Shown: positions 26,340 through 34,603 of the stretch, piece by piece
How positions within the stretch are numbered: the first letter of the stretch is position 1
How the letters are laid out: the number at the start of each line of letters is the position of its first letter
Assembly: GCA_003331875.1 (NCBI GenBank)
Contig: QOQA01000001.1
Span: forward strand, 1 to 64,000
Origin: Cryomorphaceae bacterium
Lineage (GTDB): Bacteria > Bacteroidota > Bacteroidia > Flavobacteriales > Flavobacteriaceae
Length of the DNA stretch: 64,000 nt
Reading direction: 5' to 3'
Notes under the pieces: model-generated
What the model was told of the DNA's origin: nothing
The model's database searches: none
What the model saw: the letters and a program-made list of their open reading frames with translations, nothing else
Translations under genes and position numbers: made by a program

Positions 26340-27185
26340 ATGCAAAAATTATTTATTTTATTGTCAATATTTTTAAGCTCTCCTATATTAAATGCACAAC
26401 TCAAATCACCAGTTGCTAGCCCAAGAGCTAACTTGAGCCAGGATATAGGATTGGTCAATATAAGTGTGGATTATTCAAGACCTTCAAAGAAGGGAAGGAC
26501 CATTTTTGGAAATTTGGTCCCATACAACAAAATTTGGAGAACAGGAGCCAATCAAGCTACAACATTTAGTGTTTCGGATGACATTAAAATAAATAATCAA
26601 CTTGTACCAAAAGGTGAATATCATATTTATTCAGTTCCTAGAGAAAAAAGACTTGATTTAATCATATACAATCAAACTGACAATTGGGGTTCCTTAAAAG
26701 AATTTGATGAAAGTCTGATAGTTGCAAGAGTTGTTTCAGATTTTATTGAATTACCATTTTCTGTTGAAACATTCGAGATATCTTTTGATAACATTAGTAA
26801 TAATGGATCAACTATAAATATTATTTGGGATAATAAATTGGCTATTTACTATCTTGATGCTCTCACAAAGGAGAAAATGATTGCAAACATTCAAAGTGTT
26901 TTAATAAAAAATCCAAAGCCAAGTGACTATCAGAAAGCCGCTGTTTACTACTACGAAGAGGATTTAGATAAAGAAAAAGCTTTCGAATGGATTAACAAGG
27001 CTTTTGAGAGTTATAAAGATCCTAAATATTGGCAACTAAGAGTAAAAGCCTTAATATATAACTACTATGGTAAGAAGAAAGAAGCTTTAAAAATTGCAAA
27101 ACAAGGATTAAAACAAGCTGAAAAATCAGGTGTTCCAGATGGATTAAATGCTATGAGCCTATTGGTTGATAGGCTTTCTAAATAG
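26340..27185 (+). CDS. DUF2911 domain protein (exported)
   Basis: A 281-aa secreted protein. The signal peptide (about residues 1-19, ending LNAQ) is followed by a DUF2911 domain with SPRANLSQDIGLVNISVDYSRPSKKGRTIFG and IWRTGANQATTFSVSDDI. The C-terminal 100 residues form TPR-like helices around AVYYYEEDLDKEKAFEWINKA. Found widely in Bacteroidota and probably periplasmic; function unknown. The 3' end overlaps the convergent symporter gene by 27 bp, the longest such overlap in the window. Confidence 0.88.
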   Translation: MQKLFILLSIFLSSPILNAQLKSPVASPRANLSQDIGLVNISVDYSRPSKKGRTIFGNLVPYNKIWRTGANQATTFSVSDDIKINNQLVPKGEYHIYSVPREKRLDLIIYNQTDNWGSLKEFDESLIVARVVSDFIELPFSVETFEISFDNISNNGSTINIIWDNKLAIYYLDALTKEKMIANIQSVLIKNPKPSDYQKAAVYYYEEDLDKEKAFEWINKAFESYKDPKYWQLRVKALIYNYYGKKKEALKIAKQGLKQAEKSGVPDGLNAMSLLVDRLSK

Positions 27186-28829
27186 TGTTTGACGGAAAAG
27201 TATTGATAAAATTATGGTATTGATAGCACCAATAAAATTTAACCATAGATAACCAATATCCAAATTAAAATAAACGATAAAAATTATTGCTTGTGAAATG
27301 CAAGCTGCATAAAAAATAGAATTTCCACCAATTTTCTTAAAAAAGAAAGCTACTAGAAATATACCAAGAACAGTACCGTAGAATATTGAACCAATGATGT
27401 TTACAAGTTGAATCAAATTTTCAAATAATGTCCCAAAACTCGCAAAACTTATTGCTATTAATCCCCAAATCAAAGTAAAAAGTTTTGATGCCATCAAATA
27501 ATGATATTCACTTTTAATTTTTTTATGATTTCTCTTATAGAGGTCAATTGTGGTTGTTGCAGCTAATGCGTTAATTTCTGAAGCTGTTGATGACATTGCC
27601 GCACAGATTATAACAGCAATTAAAAGGCCAATAATTCCTCTTGGGAGATTATTTAGTATGTAGTGAAGGAAAACATAATCTTTATCTAAAACTTCAATAT
27701 TTGGATTATCATTTTCAATTTCCTTATAAATTTTATTTTTTATTTTCTTCTCTTCATTTTGGATTCTGATAATTTTGTTTTTATCAAGCCTTGAGCTCAA
27801 GATGTAATTATCTAAAAGATCTTTTTTTTTGTCCTGTATTATTGAAAACTCATCAAGTAAAATATCATAGTTTTTGTTATTCGATTCCTCAATATAATTT
27901 ACCACTTGTGGGTTAAAATTTACAGGAGCTGAGTTAAATTCATAAAAAATAAATACCATTACACCTAGTAATAGGATAAAAAATTGCATAGGAATTTTAA
28001 AAATTCCATTAAAAATTAATCCTTGTCTTATTTCTTTAATTGATTTACCTGATATATATCTTTGGACCTGACTTTGATCTGTTCCAAAATATGAAAGGGC
28101 CAAGAACAAACCACCTGTTATACCACTCCAAAATGTATATCTACTCTCATAATTAAAAGAAAAGTCCAAAATGTTTAATTTGTTACTAACACGTGAATAA
28201 TTCAAAAACTTATTTAATGTAAAGTTCTCAGGATAGCTTTCTATTAATAAGAAAAAAACAAAAAATAAACCTAAGAATATTACAAACATTTGTTGTTTTT
28301 GAGTAACATTCACTGCCTTTGTACCGCCTGTTATTGTATATATTATAACAAGAAAACCTATAATCAGGTTTAGTATTTTTATATCTATATTTAGTAAGGT
28401 AGAGAGTATTATTGATGGGGCAAAAATTGTTATGCCTGCTGCAAGCCCCCTCTGTATTAAAAATAATATTGCACCTAAAACTCTTGTTTTTTTATCAAAT
28501 CTTTTTTCTAAAAATTCATAAGCCGTGTAAACCTTCAATCTGTGGTATAGAGGCACAAAAAATATACATATGATGATCATTGCCAAGGGAAGTCCAAAAT
28601 AGAACTGAATAAAACCCATACCATCATTGTACGCTTGTCCCGGAGTAGATAAAAAAGTAATTGCACTTGCTTGGGTTGCCATAACTGATAAACCAATAGT
28701 AAACCAGCCTGTTGAGTTATTCGCTTTTAAAAATGATTTAATATTACTGTTTTTCCTAGTTCTATAAGAACCATAAAAAACAATTATTAGTAAAGTTGTG
28801 ATTAAAACTGCCCAGTCTATTATTTCCAT
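27159..28829 (-). CDS. Sodium:solute symporter (SSS family)
   Basis: A 556-aa Na+-coupled transporter of the SSS/SLC5 family with about 13 membrane segments. Landmarks are FTIGLSVMATQASAITFLSTPGQAYNDG, VYTAYEFLEKRF, ITGGTKAVNVT and AMSSTASEINALAATTTIDLYKR. A charged, coiled-coil-like insert of roughly 90 residues (about 295-385) lies between two membrane segments; related flavobacterial symporters carry a comparable one. The substrate cannot be assigned. It starts 2 nt after a 27-aa membrane ORF and follows kdsC in the same unit. Confidence 0.9.
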   Translation of the reverse strand: MEIIDWAVLITTLLIIVFYGSYRTRKNSNIKSFLKANNSTGWFTIGLSVMATQASAITFLSTPGQAYNDGMGFIQFYFGLPLAMIIICIFFVPLYHRLKVYTAYEFLEKRFDKKTRVLGAILFLIQRGLAAGITIFAPSIILSTLLNIDIKILNLIIGFLVIIYTITGGTKAVNVTQKQQMFVIFLGLFFVFFLLIESYPENFTLNKFLNYSRVSNKLNILDFSFNYESRYTFWSGITGGLFLALSYFGTDQSQVQRYISGKSIKEIRQGLIFNGIFKIPMQFFILLLGVMVFIFYEFNSAPVNFNPQVVNYIEESNNKNYDILLDEFSIIQDKKKDLLDNYILSSRLDKNKIIRIQNEEKKIKNKIYKEIENDNPNIEVLDKDYVFLHYILNNLPRGIIGLLIAVIICAAMSSTASEINALAATTTIDLYKRNHKKIKSEYHYLMASKLFTLIWGLIAISFASFGTLFENLIQLVNIIGSIFYGTVLGIFLVAFFFKKIGGNSIFYAACISQAIIFIVYFNLDIGYLWLNFIGAINTIILSILFRQTLFRKPINQ

Positions 28830-28831
28830 AA

Positions 28832-28915
28832 TTAAACTAGAAATAAAAAAAATAAAACATATAGGATGTTAAGCATAATTAAAACTGAATATTCCCTCTT
28901 CCAGTCAAACATCAT
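28832..28915 (-). CDS. Putative 27-aa single-pass membrane peptide
   Basis: Too short for the ORF track. The minus strand encodes MMFDWKREYSVLIMLNILYV..., a charged N-terminus then one hydrophobic helix ending in LFFLFLV. Its ATG overlaps the kdsC stop as ATGA, and its TAA lies 2 nt before the symporter ATG, so it exactly fills the space between two co-directional genes. That fit argues for a translated ORF and not chance. No homologue is recalled. It may be a small accessory subunit of the symporter. Confidence 0.6.
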   Translation of the reverse strand: MMFDWKREYSVLIMLNILYVLFFLFLV

Positions 28916-29433
28916 ATATTTTTTTGATTATTTTTTATTTTCCAATCACCATTTATTCTTAAAACTTGTTCAATTACATCCCTTACACATCCATCTCCAC
29001 CATTTTTAATAGAAATGTAATCAGCAACTTCTTTAACCTCAGGACATGCATCAGATGGGCATGAAGAAAGACCAACTTCTTTTAGAATATTAATATCGGG
29101 CAGGTCGTCACCCATGAAAAGTGTTTCGTTGATATTCAAATTATTTTCTGATAAAAAATTATCAAAAACTTTTTTCTTATCATCAACACCTAAAAAAATA
29201 TTTTTAACCCCCAGTTTTGACAATCTTTTTCTTACACCCTCGTTATTTCCACCACTTATTACACAAAAGTTATATCCTATGTCAGTTGCAAATTTTACAG
29301 CAATACCATCCTTGGTATTGAATACTCTCATTTCATTGCCATCAGAATCAACAATTATTGATCCATCCGTAAAAACCCCGTCAACATCGAGAATAAAGTT
29401 TTTAATTTTGTGTAATTTTTTCTTATAAATCAT
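28912..29433 (-). CDS. kdsC: KdsC-type HAD phosphatase
   Basis: HAD-superfamily subclass IIIA enzyme (173 aa), most likely 3-deoxy-D-manno-octulosonate 8-phosphate phosphatase for the LPS inner core. The nucleophile motif DVDGVFTDGS is at residues 16-25, the second motif is CVISGGNNEGV, and FMGDDLPDINIL holds the distal acidic residues. No cap domain is visible, as expected for the KdsC tetramer. It overlaps the upstream DUF2520 gene by 11 bp and the downstream 27-aa ORF by 4 nt. Confidence 0.9.
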   Translation of the reverse strand: MIYKKKLHKIKNFILDVDGVFTDGSIIVDSDGNEMRVFNTKDGIAVKFATDIGYNFCVISGGNNEGVRKRLSKLGVKNIFLGVDDKKKVFDNFLSENNLNINETLFMGDDLPDINILKEVGLSSCPSDACPEVKEVADYISIKNGGDGCVRDVIEQVLRINGDWKIKNNQKNI

Positions 29434-30178
29434 TTTTTTTTATGCTTTCAGTGATGATTTTATACAAATTTAGGTATTTAGAATTTTCTAGTATTCTTTC
29501 ATGCTTTTTTATTGTCTTTACATCATTTCTAATTGCAGGTCCAGTTTGAGATTCTTTTGATTTATTCTCTTTAAATTTTTGAATTGTCTGATTAGAAATT
29601 GGAATAAAAAAATCTTTATTGAGATTAAATTTATTTATGATTTCATCAGTGATAGAAAGTAAATGATTTGTAAAGTTATTTGCAAACGTAGCTGCAAGAT
29701 GGTAATATAGCCTATCTTTTGAATGAATAACTTTACATGTAGTATTCAATAGCTCACATAATTTCTTTAATTTATCTAAATTTTTTTTTGTATTCGCCTC
29801 AATTAAGACAGGAACGTCCGTAAAGTTTAATTTATTATGAAAATTGAAGGTTTGAAGAGGATAAAAAACACCATAATTTTTATGATTTGATAAAATATTA
29901 ATATTTATTGTTCCTGATGAATGTAAAACCATACCACCGTTTACATTTATTTTTTTGCTAATTTCTTTGATTGAATCATCATTACATAATATAAAATAAA
30001 AATCAGCCTTTCTAAGATTTTCAATTTTGTCTGTGAATTTAATTTTTTCATTGAATAAATTAGTATTTTTTTTTTGTCTAGAATAAATCTCGATTATTCG
30101 AAAATTCTCATTGTTTGAAAATACTTTAGATAGATTATATGATAATTTTCCCGAAGCGATTAATGAAATTGTAATCAT
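29423..30178 (-). CDS. Rossmann-like and DUF2520 domain protein
   Basis: A 251-aa protein with an N-terminal Rossmann-like domain (ISLIASGKLSYNLSKVF, FYFILCNDDSIKEI) and a C-terminal helical DUF2520 domain (YYHLAATFANNFTNHLL, TGPAIRNDVKTIKKHERIL). Overall it resembles ketopantoate or 6-phosphogluconate dehydrogenases, so an NAD(P)-dependent dehydrogenase is plausible. The dinucleotide loop is degenerate (SGKLSYN and not GxGxxG). It is paired with kdsC, as in many Bacteroidota. Confidence 0.85.
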   Translation of the reverse strand: MITISLIASGKLSYNLSKVFSNNENFRIIEIYSRQKKNTNLFNEKIKFTDKIENLRKADFYFILCNDDSIKEISKKINVNGGMVLHSSGTININILSNHKNYGVFYPLQTFNFHNKLNFTDVPVLIEANTKKNLDKLKKLCELLNTTCKVIHSKDRLYYHLAATFANNFTNHLLSITDEIINKFNLNKDFFIPISNQTIQKFKENKSKESQTGPAIRNDVKTIKKHERILENSKYLNLYKIITESIKKNDL

Positions 30179-30220
30179 AATTAATGTTTAAATTACGATA
30201 AATGATTTGAATGTTTTTAT

Positions 30221-30228
30221 TAGGTTTG
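30221..30228 (+). promoter_or_regulatory. Candidate -7 element (TAGGTTTG) for ndk
   Basis: TAGGTTTG matches TAnnTTTG and ends 11 nt before the chosen ndk ATG. It lies inside the track's longer ORF, supporting the downstream start. No well-spaced -33 box. Confidence 0.4.
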
Positions 30229-30239
30229 CAAAAAAAATT

Positions 30240-30641
30240 ATGGACGATAAAACTTTTATGATGATTAAGCCTGATGCAGTTGAAAGAGGGCTCATTGGTA
30301 AAATATTAGGTGACATTACAGATGCTGGCTTTCAAATTATTGAACTAAAAATGGTTAAACTTAGTTTATCTGATGCTAAAAGATTTTACAAAGTTCATAA
30401 GGACAGACCCTTTTTTGAAGATTTGACGAATTACATGAGCAGAAGCTCCATAGTTGCTGCAGTTTTATTGAAAGAAAATGCAGTAAATGATTTCAGAAAA
30501 CTTATTGGAAGCACAGACCCAAATGATGCAGAGGAGGGAACAATTAGAAAAAAATACGCAATATCAAAAGGTGAAAATTCTGTTCATGGATCAGATAGCA
30601 ATGAGAACGCTGAGATTGAATCAAATTTTCATTTTTCATAA
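30240..30641 (+). CDS. ndk: Nucleoside diphosphate kinase
   Basis: Transfers the gamma-phosphate from NTPs to NDPs through a phospho-histidine. It starts [21 protein letters not shown], has [16 protein letters not shown] and ends with the active-site block [20 protein letters not shown], where the His is the phospho-carrier. At 133 aa it is a few residues shorter than usual: the C-terminal extension after the FHF strand is missing. The track's extra 11 N-terminal residues are not family-like, so ATG 30240 is chosen. It ends 2 nt before the convergent DUF721 gene. Confidence 0.95.
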   Translation: MDDKTFMMIKPDAVERGLIGKILGDITDAGFQIIELKMVKLSLSDAKRFYKVHKDRPFFEDLTNYMSRSSIVAAVLLKENAVNDFRKLIGSTDPNDAEEGTIRKKYAISKGENSVHGSDSNENAEIESNFHFS

Positions 30642-30643
30642 AC

Positions 30644-30937
30644 CTACAATAGAACTATTTTTTCAACAATATCTTTTTCTAATTCGGAATTAATTAATTC
30701 AATAATTTTCTTTTTCGAATAAGAAATTTCTTCCTTTAGCATAGGATTGCTAACTCTAATAAATAAAGTATTTTTTTTTAGATAAATATCTTTTGTGTAT
30801 TTCGATAGTTGATTTCCAGCGGTCTTTTTCCAAGCAATACCAATTTTTGAATTTACAACACCTTGATTAATTTGTTTTTGATTGAAAAAACTATTTAGAA
30901 CTTCTTTAATGCTACTTGTTTCATTAATTCTTTTCAT
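30644..30937 (-). CDS. DUF721 (DciA-like) protein
   Basis: A 97-aa DUF721 protein. The pattern SIKEVLNSFFNQ, IGIAWKKTAGNQLSKYTKDIYLKKNTLFIRVSNPMLKEEISYSKKKII is a good match. DUF721 contains DciA, the ancestral loader or partner of the replicative helicase DnaB, in bacteria without DnaC/DnaI. dnaB is at 43.5 kb. It lies downstream of recF with a 4-nt overlap, a common arrangement. A DciA role is inferred from family and context. Confidence 0.85.
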   Translation of the reverse strand: MKRINETSSIKEVLNSFFNQKQINQGVVNSKIGIAWKKTAGNQLSKYTKDIYLKKNTLFIRVSNPMLKEEISYSKKKIIELINSELEKDIVEKIVLL

Positions 30938-32022
30938 ATTTCAAAAATCTTAGATGAGTTTTTTAAGCTACTTAAAACTTTTTCAATTCTTATTTTATCT
31001 GTATCAGATATAAATAGTTGACCAAATTCTGATGAATTTACTAAGTCAACAATATTCTTTACTCTTTCAATATCAAGTTTGTCAAATATGTCATCCATCA
31101 AAAGAATGGGTGAGATATAATTATTATTTTTTAAAAACTCAAATTCAGCAAACCTTAAAGAAATGAGAAAAGATTTTTGTTGACCTTGACTCCCAAACCT
31201 TTTAATTGAACTATTACTAATCTTAAATATTAAATCATCTTTATGAATTCCACAAGAAGTGAATTGTAAAGTCATATCTTTTTGAAAAGACTTTTTTAAT
31301 AAGTCAGCTATTCCGTTGTCATTTAGGTCACTTTTATAACTTAAAGTTACTTTTTCATTTTTACCTGAAATTTTATTGTATTTATCAATCACTATAGGCA
31401 TAAATTCATTTATAAATTTTTTTCTGCATTCATGAATTGGTTTGGAGAGTTTAATTATTTGATCATCATATATTAAAATACTATCCATATCAACTTTAGC
31501 TGATTTGTTAAAATATTTTAAAATTTTATTTCTTTGTTTTATTAATTTTCCATGGGTTATTATATTATGCAGATATGTTTTGTTATAAGTTGATATTATA
31601 CTGTCCATGAATTTTCTTCTTTCAAAACTTCCTTCGATAATTAAATTTGTATCGTAAGGAGAAATTAATACAACGGGAATTAACCCAAAATGATTAGAAA
31701 GTTTTTTATAAACTTTTTCATTTCTTTTTAAAACCTTAGTTTCATTTCTCTTCAAACTGCAAGTTATATTTTCCTCTTTTCCATTAACTAAGAATATACC
31801 GTCCAAAAGCATAAACTCTGAATCATGATTTATGTTGTTTTCATTAGAGACTGAAAAAGAACTCTTTCCAATTGCCAAGTGATATATTGAGTCTAATATA
31901 TTTGTTTTACCAACTCCATTATTTCCAATAAAACAATTGATTTTACTATCAAAATTGAATGTTTTATCTAATATGTTTTTATAGTTTAAAATGGAAATTT
32001 TATTTAATAGTAAACTAGACAT
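30934..32022 (-). CDS. recF: DNA replication/repair protein RecF
   Basis: SMC-like ATPase that helps load RecA at single-strand gaps. Walker A GNNGVGKT is at residues 33-40, the ABC signature region reads RFGSQGQQKSFLISLRFAEF and Walker B is ILLMDDIFDKLD. Length (362 aa) is typical. It is transcribed divergently from the TPR-ribH pair and is followed by DUF721. Confidence 0.95.
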   Translation of the reverse strand: MSSLLLNKISILNYKNILDKTFNFDSKINCFIGNNGVGKTNILDSIYHLAIGKSSFSVSNENNINHDSEFMLLDGIFLVNGKEENITCSLKRNETKVLKRNEKVYKKLSNHFGLIPVVLISPYDTNLIIEGSFERRKFMDSIISTYNKTYLHNIITHGKLIKQRNKILKYFNKSAKVDMDSILIYDDQIIKLSKPIHECRKKFINEFMPIVIDKYNKISGKNEKVTLSYKSDLNDNGIADLLKKSFQKDMTLQFTSCGIHKDDLIFKISNSSIKRFGSQGQQKSFLISLRFAEFEFLKNNNYISPILLMDDIFDKLDIERVKNIVDLVNSSEFGQLFISDTDKIRIEKVLSSLKNSSKIFEI

Positions 32023-32092
32023 TAGATTTATTTACATCTGCAAATTATATAAAATAATTAACTAATTATCATGCATGATTTAAATAAAATTA

Positions 32093-32100
32093 TATTTTTG
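32093..32100 (+). promoter_or_regulatory. Candidate -7 element (TATTTTTG) for the TPR-ribH unit
   Basis: TATTTTTG ends 8 nt before the ATG of the TPR gene, again giving a very short leader. No -33 TTG at standard distance. Confidence 0.4.
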
Positions 32101-32108
32101 CCATTCGC

Positions 32109-32855
32109 ATGTCAACATATAAAAAGAAATCAAATAAAATAAGAAAAAGTAGAGTTTCTAATGAAAATAGCTCCACAAAAAAGGTATTTGAAACTCTTGA
32201 TACAAGTGCAAGTAAATCTGAACTTTTTATTAGTAATTATCAAAATTACTTAATTTATGGTGTTACTGTTTTGGTAGTAATATTTGCTCTTTATTTTTCT
32301 TATGATAAATTTGTTGTACAGCCAAAAATTGATGAATCCAATGTTGAAATCTTCACTGCTCAAAAATATTTTGATTTAGCCTTAAATTCAACTTCCAACA
32401 AAGATTCGTTATATAATCTATCATTAAATGGTGCTGATGGAAAATTTGGTTTTTTAGATATAATTGAGAATTATTCTGGGACACCTGCCTCAAATATTTC
32501 ATATTATTCATCTGGCATGGCCTATTATCATCTGAAAAAATATGATTTGGCTATTGAATATTTAGGTAAATTTTCATCCAATGATGATGTTTTAAATTCA
32601 TTATCTCTTACAACCATTGGTGACTCCTTTACTCAACTCAATCAATTTGAAGATGCACTCAGTTATTATCAAAAAGCCTTAAAATCTTCATCTAATAGTT
32701 TTACAAGCCCGATTATTTTACTTAAGGCTGGGGATGTTTCTATGAAAATTGGTAATAAGAAAAAAGCGTTAAGTTTTTTCAATACTATCAAAACTGATTT
32801 TCCAAAATCTGCTGAGGCAGATCTAATTGATATTAAAATAGAGCAGGCAAAATAA
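32109..32855 (+). CDS. TPR protein, YfgM/BamD-like, membrane-anchored
   Basis: A 248-aa protein. A basic cytoplasmic N-terminus (about 55 residues) is followed by one membrane helix (LIYGVTVLVVIFALYFSY, near 55-72). A periplasmic region then carries tetratricopeptide helices, seen in YYSSGMAYYHLKKYDLAIEYLGKF and GDSFTQLNQFEDALSYYQKAL. The layout matches YfgM, an ancillary chaperone-like protein of the Sec translocon, but this cannot be confirmed from sequence. The stop and the ribH ATG share one base (TAATG). Confidence 0.82.
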   Translation: MSTYKKKSNKIRKSRVSNENSSTKKVFETLDTSASKSELFISNYQNYLIYGVTVLVVIFALYFSYDKFVVQPKIDESNVEIFTAQKYFDLALNSTSNKDSLYNLSLNGADGKFGFLDIIENYSGTPASNISYYSSGMAYYHLKKYDLAIEYLGKFSSNDDVLNSLSLTTIGDSFTQLNQFEDALSYYQKALKSSSNSFTSPIILLKAGDVSMKIGNKKKALSFFNTIKTDFPKSAEADLIDIKIEQAK

Positions 32856-33325
32856 TGTCAACCAAGAAAAGGTCTAATATAGATTTAGATTCACTTATGA
32901 TTGCTAAAGAAAAGAAGTTTGCAATTGTTCATTCTGAATGGAATATTGAAATAGTCAACAGATTACTCAATGGTGCCTTTGAATTCTTTTCATCTATCGG
33001 ATTAGAAAAAGATAAAATTTCAATTTGTTCAGTTCCGGGAAGCTTTGAACTTATATATGGGTGCAAGAAAATGTGTTATGAGAATAAATATGATGCAATC
33101 ATTGCTATTGGTAGTGTTATAAGGGGTGAAACAAAACACTTTGATTTTATCTGTAACTCTGTTTTTAATGGAATCAAGGATTTAAATCTAACATCTGAAT
33201 GTCCTGTAATAGCATGTATCTTAACAGATAATAATATTGAACAGTCTCTTGAAAGAAGTGGGGGTAATTTAGGTAATAAGGGTTATGATTGTGCAGCTGC
33301 AGCGGCTAAAATGACTCTTATTTAA
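32855..33325 (+). CDS. ribH: 6,7-dimethyl-8-ribityllumazine synthase
   Basis: Penultimate step of riboflavin synthesis, condensing 5-amino-6-ribitylaminouracil with dihydroxybutanone phosphate. VPGSFEL and AIGSVIRGETKHFDFIC are the family signatures; the His of KHFD is catalytic. Length is 156 aa. It is coupled to the upstream TPR gene, and its end overlaps the convergent crtZ by 8 bp. Flavin supply is relevant to the photolyases nearby, but there is no direct link. Confidence 0.96.
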   Translation: MSTKKRSNIDLDSLMIAKEKKFAIVHSEWNIEIVNRLLNGAFEFFSSIGLEKDKISICSVPGSFELIYGCKKMCYENKYDAIIAIGSVIRGETKHFDFICNSVFNGIKDLNLTSECPVIACILTDNNIEQSLERSGGNLGNKGYDCAAAAAKMTLI

Positions 33326-33764
33326 AATACTTAAATGGAACAAAGAGCATTCCGAAGCATTCTCCTCCTCCTTTTTTAATATTTTTATGATGCATTTTGT
33401 GGGCTCTTCTAATACCTTTTGCATACCAGTTATTTGCATTCCTAAATAGCTTAAATCTTCTATGAATAAATATATCGTGAACTATGAAGTAAGTCAATCC
33501 GTAAAGAAAAATACCAATTGCTATAGGTAATCCATATACAAAGCCAAGTTCAGACCAAGATATAACAAATGCCATGCTGATCACAGCGTAAAAAATAAAG
33601 AAAAAATCATTTCTTTCAAACCATGAATCATGATCCTTAACGTGATGGTCTTTGTGTACACTCCACAGAAATCCATGCATAATATACTTATGACTGAACC
33701 AAGCCATAAACTCCATAAAACAAAATGTTCCAATTAATGATAATATCCAAAGAAATGTTTCCAT
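33318..33764 (-). CDS. crtZ: Beta-carotene hydroxylase CrtZ
   Basis: Di-iron membrane hydroxylase of the fatty-acid hydroxylase superfamily that 3-hydroxylates beta-ionone rings, giving zeaxanthin from beta-carotene. The four histidine clusters are all visible: HKYIMH, HKDHH, HDIFIHRR and HKMHH. There are about four hydrophobic segments in 148 aa. The crtB stop overlaps its ATG by one base. It is last in the crtI-crtB-crtZ unit. No lycopene cyclase gene follows. Confidence 0.93.
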   Translation of the reverse strand: METFLWILSLIGTFCFMEFMAWFSHKYIMHGFLWSVHKDHHVKDHDSWFERNDFFFIFYAVISMAFVISWSELGFVYGLPIAIGIFLYGLTYFIVHDIFIHRRFKLFRNANNWYAKGIRRAHKMHHKNIKKGGGECFGMLFVPFKYFK

Positions 33765-34603
33765 TATAAAATATTTAATCTATATCTAACATATGAGCGT
33801 GCTAATACATCAACTTTTTGATAATTAGGAACTCTAACTCTTTTATTTTTTATTACAGATGACGATGCTTTATCTAACTTTTTTAATAATCTTTTATAAT
33901 ATTTATATGCTGCATAAACCCCAAACTTTGAATTATTTGGAAGCATATATATGCCCTTTAAAGCTAAGGAAAAATCTTCCTTTATCTCGTTCAATATTTT
34001 TTTCTTTTCCTGATCATCAAATGAGTTATTTACAAGATTGGGAAAATAGGTTCTTTTTAATTCTTTTAAATCAGCTTTGTAATCTCTTAAAAAATTGACT
34101 TTTTGAAAAGCCGAGCCTAAGGATATAGCATAAGGTTTAAGTTTTTCATACTTATTGTTATCACCATTTACAAAAACTTTTAAACACATCAACCCAACTA
34201 CATCTGCTGAACCATATATATAATTCTTGTAATCCTCATATGAGGAGTATTCTTTTTTTTCAAGATCAAGTCGCATGCTACTCAAAAATGAATCAACTAA
34301 GTGTTTGTCAATATTATGTTTTTTGACAGTTTTTTGAAAAGAATTTAGGATAGGGTTTAAACTTATATTATAATTTAATGAATATTCAAGTTCATCTATG
34401 AATCTGTTTAGAAGCGTTTCTTTGTCGTAATTGTGAAATGTATCAACAATTTCATCAGCAAATCTTACAAAACCGTAAATATTATAAATGTCTTCTCTGA
34501 TGTTTTTTGATAACATCCTTGTAGCTAAACTAAAAGAGGTACTGTACGTTTTAGTGACATTTCTAGAACAATCGGCAGATACTTTATCAAATAATTCCTT
34601 CAT
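33764..34603 (-). CDS. crtB: Phytoene synthase
   Basis: Head-to-head condensation of two geranylgeranyl diphosphates to phytoene. The first aspartate-rich motif lies in YGFVRFADEIVDTFHNYD and the second in FQKVNFLRDYKADL. SFSLATRMLS near the N-terminus is also typical. Length is 279 aa. Its start overlaps the end of crtI by 17 bp, showing tight coupling. Confidence 0.94.
   Translation of the reverse strand: MKELFDKVSADCSRNVTKTYSTSFSLATRMLSKNIREDIYNIYGFVRFADEIVDTFHNYDKETLLNRFIDELEYSLNYNISLNPILNSFQKTVKKHNIDKHLVDSFLSSMRLDLEKKEYSSYEDYKNYIYGSADVVGLMCLKVFVNGDNNKYEKLKPYAISLGSAFQKVNFLRDYKADLKELKRTYFPNLVNNSFDDQEKKKILNEIKEDFSLALKGIYMLPNNSKFGVYAAYKYYKRLLKKLDKASSSVIKNKRVRVPNYQKVDVLARSYVRYRLNIL

Noticed and set aside
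27865-28000. Charged insert in the symporter as a possible inserted element
   Set aside because: It is in frame, coiled-coil-like, and comparable inserts occur in related flavobacterial symporters as far as I recall; no repeats or target duplications flank it.
30487-30693. Plus-strand 68-aa ORF at the end of ndk
   Set aside because: It is a +1 frame of ndk, which is itself well conserved to its stop; not a frameshifted extension.
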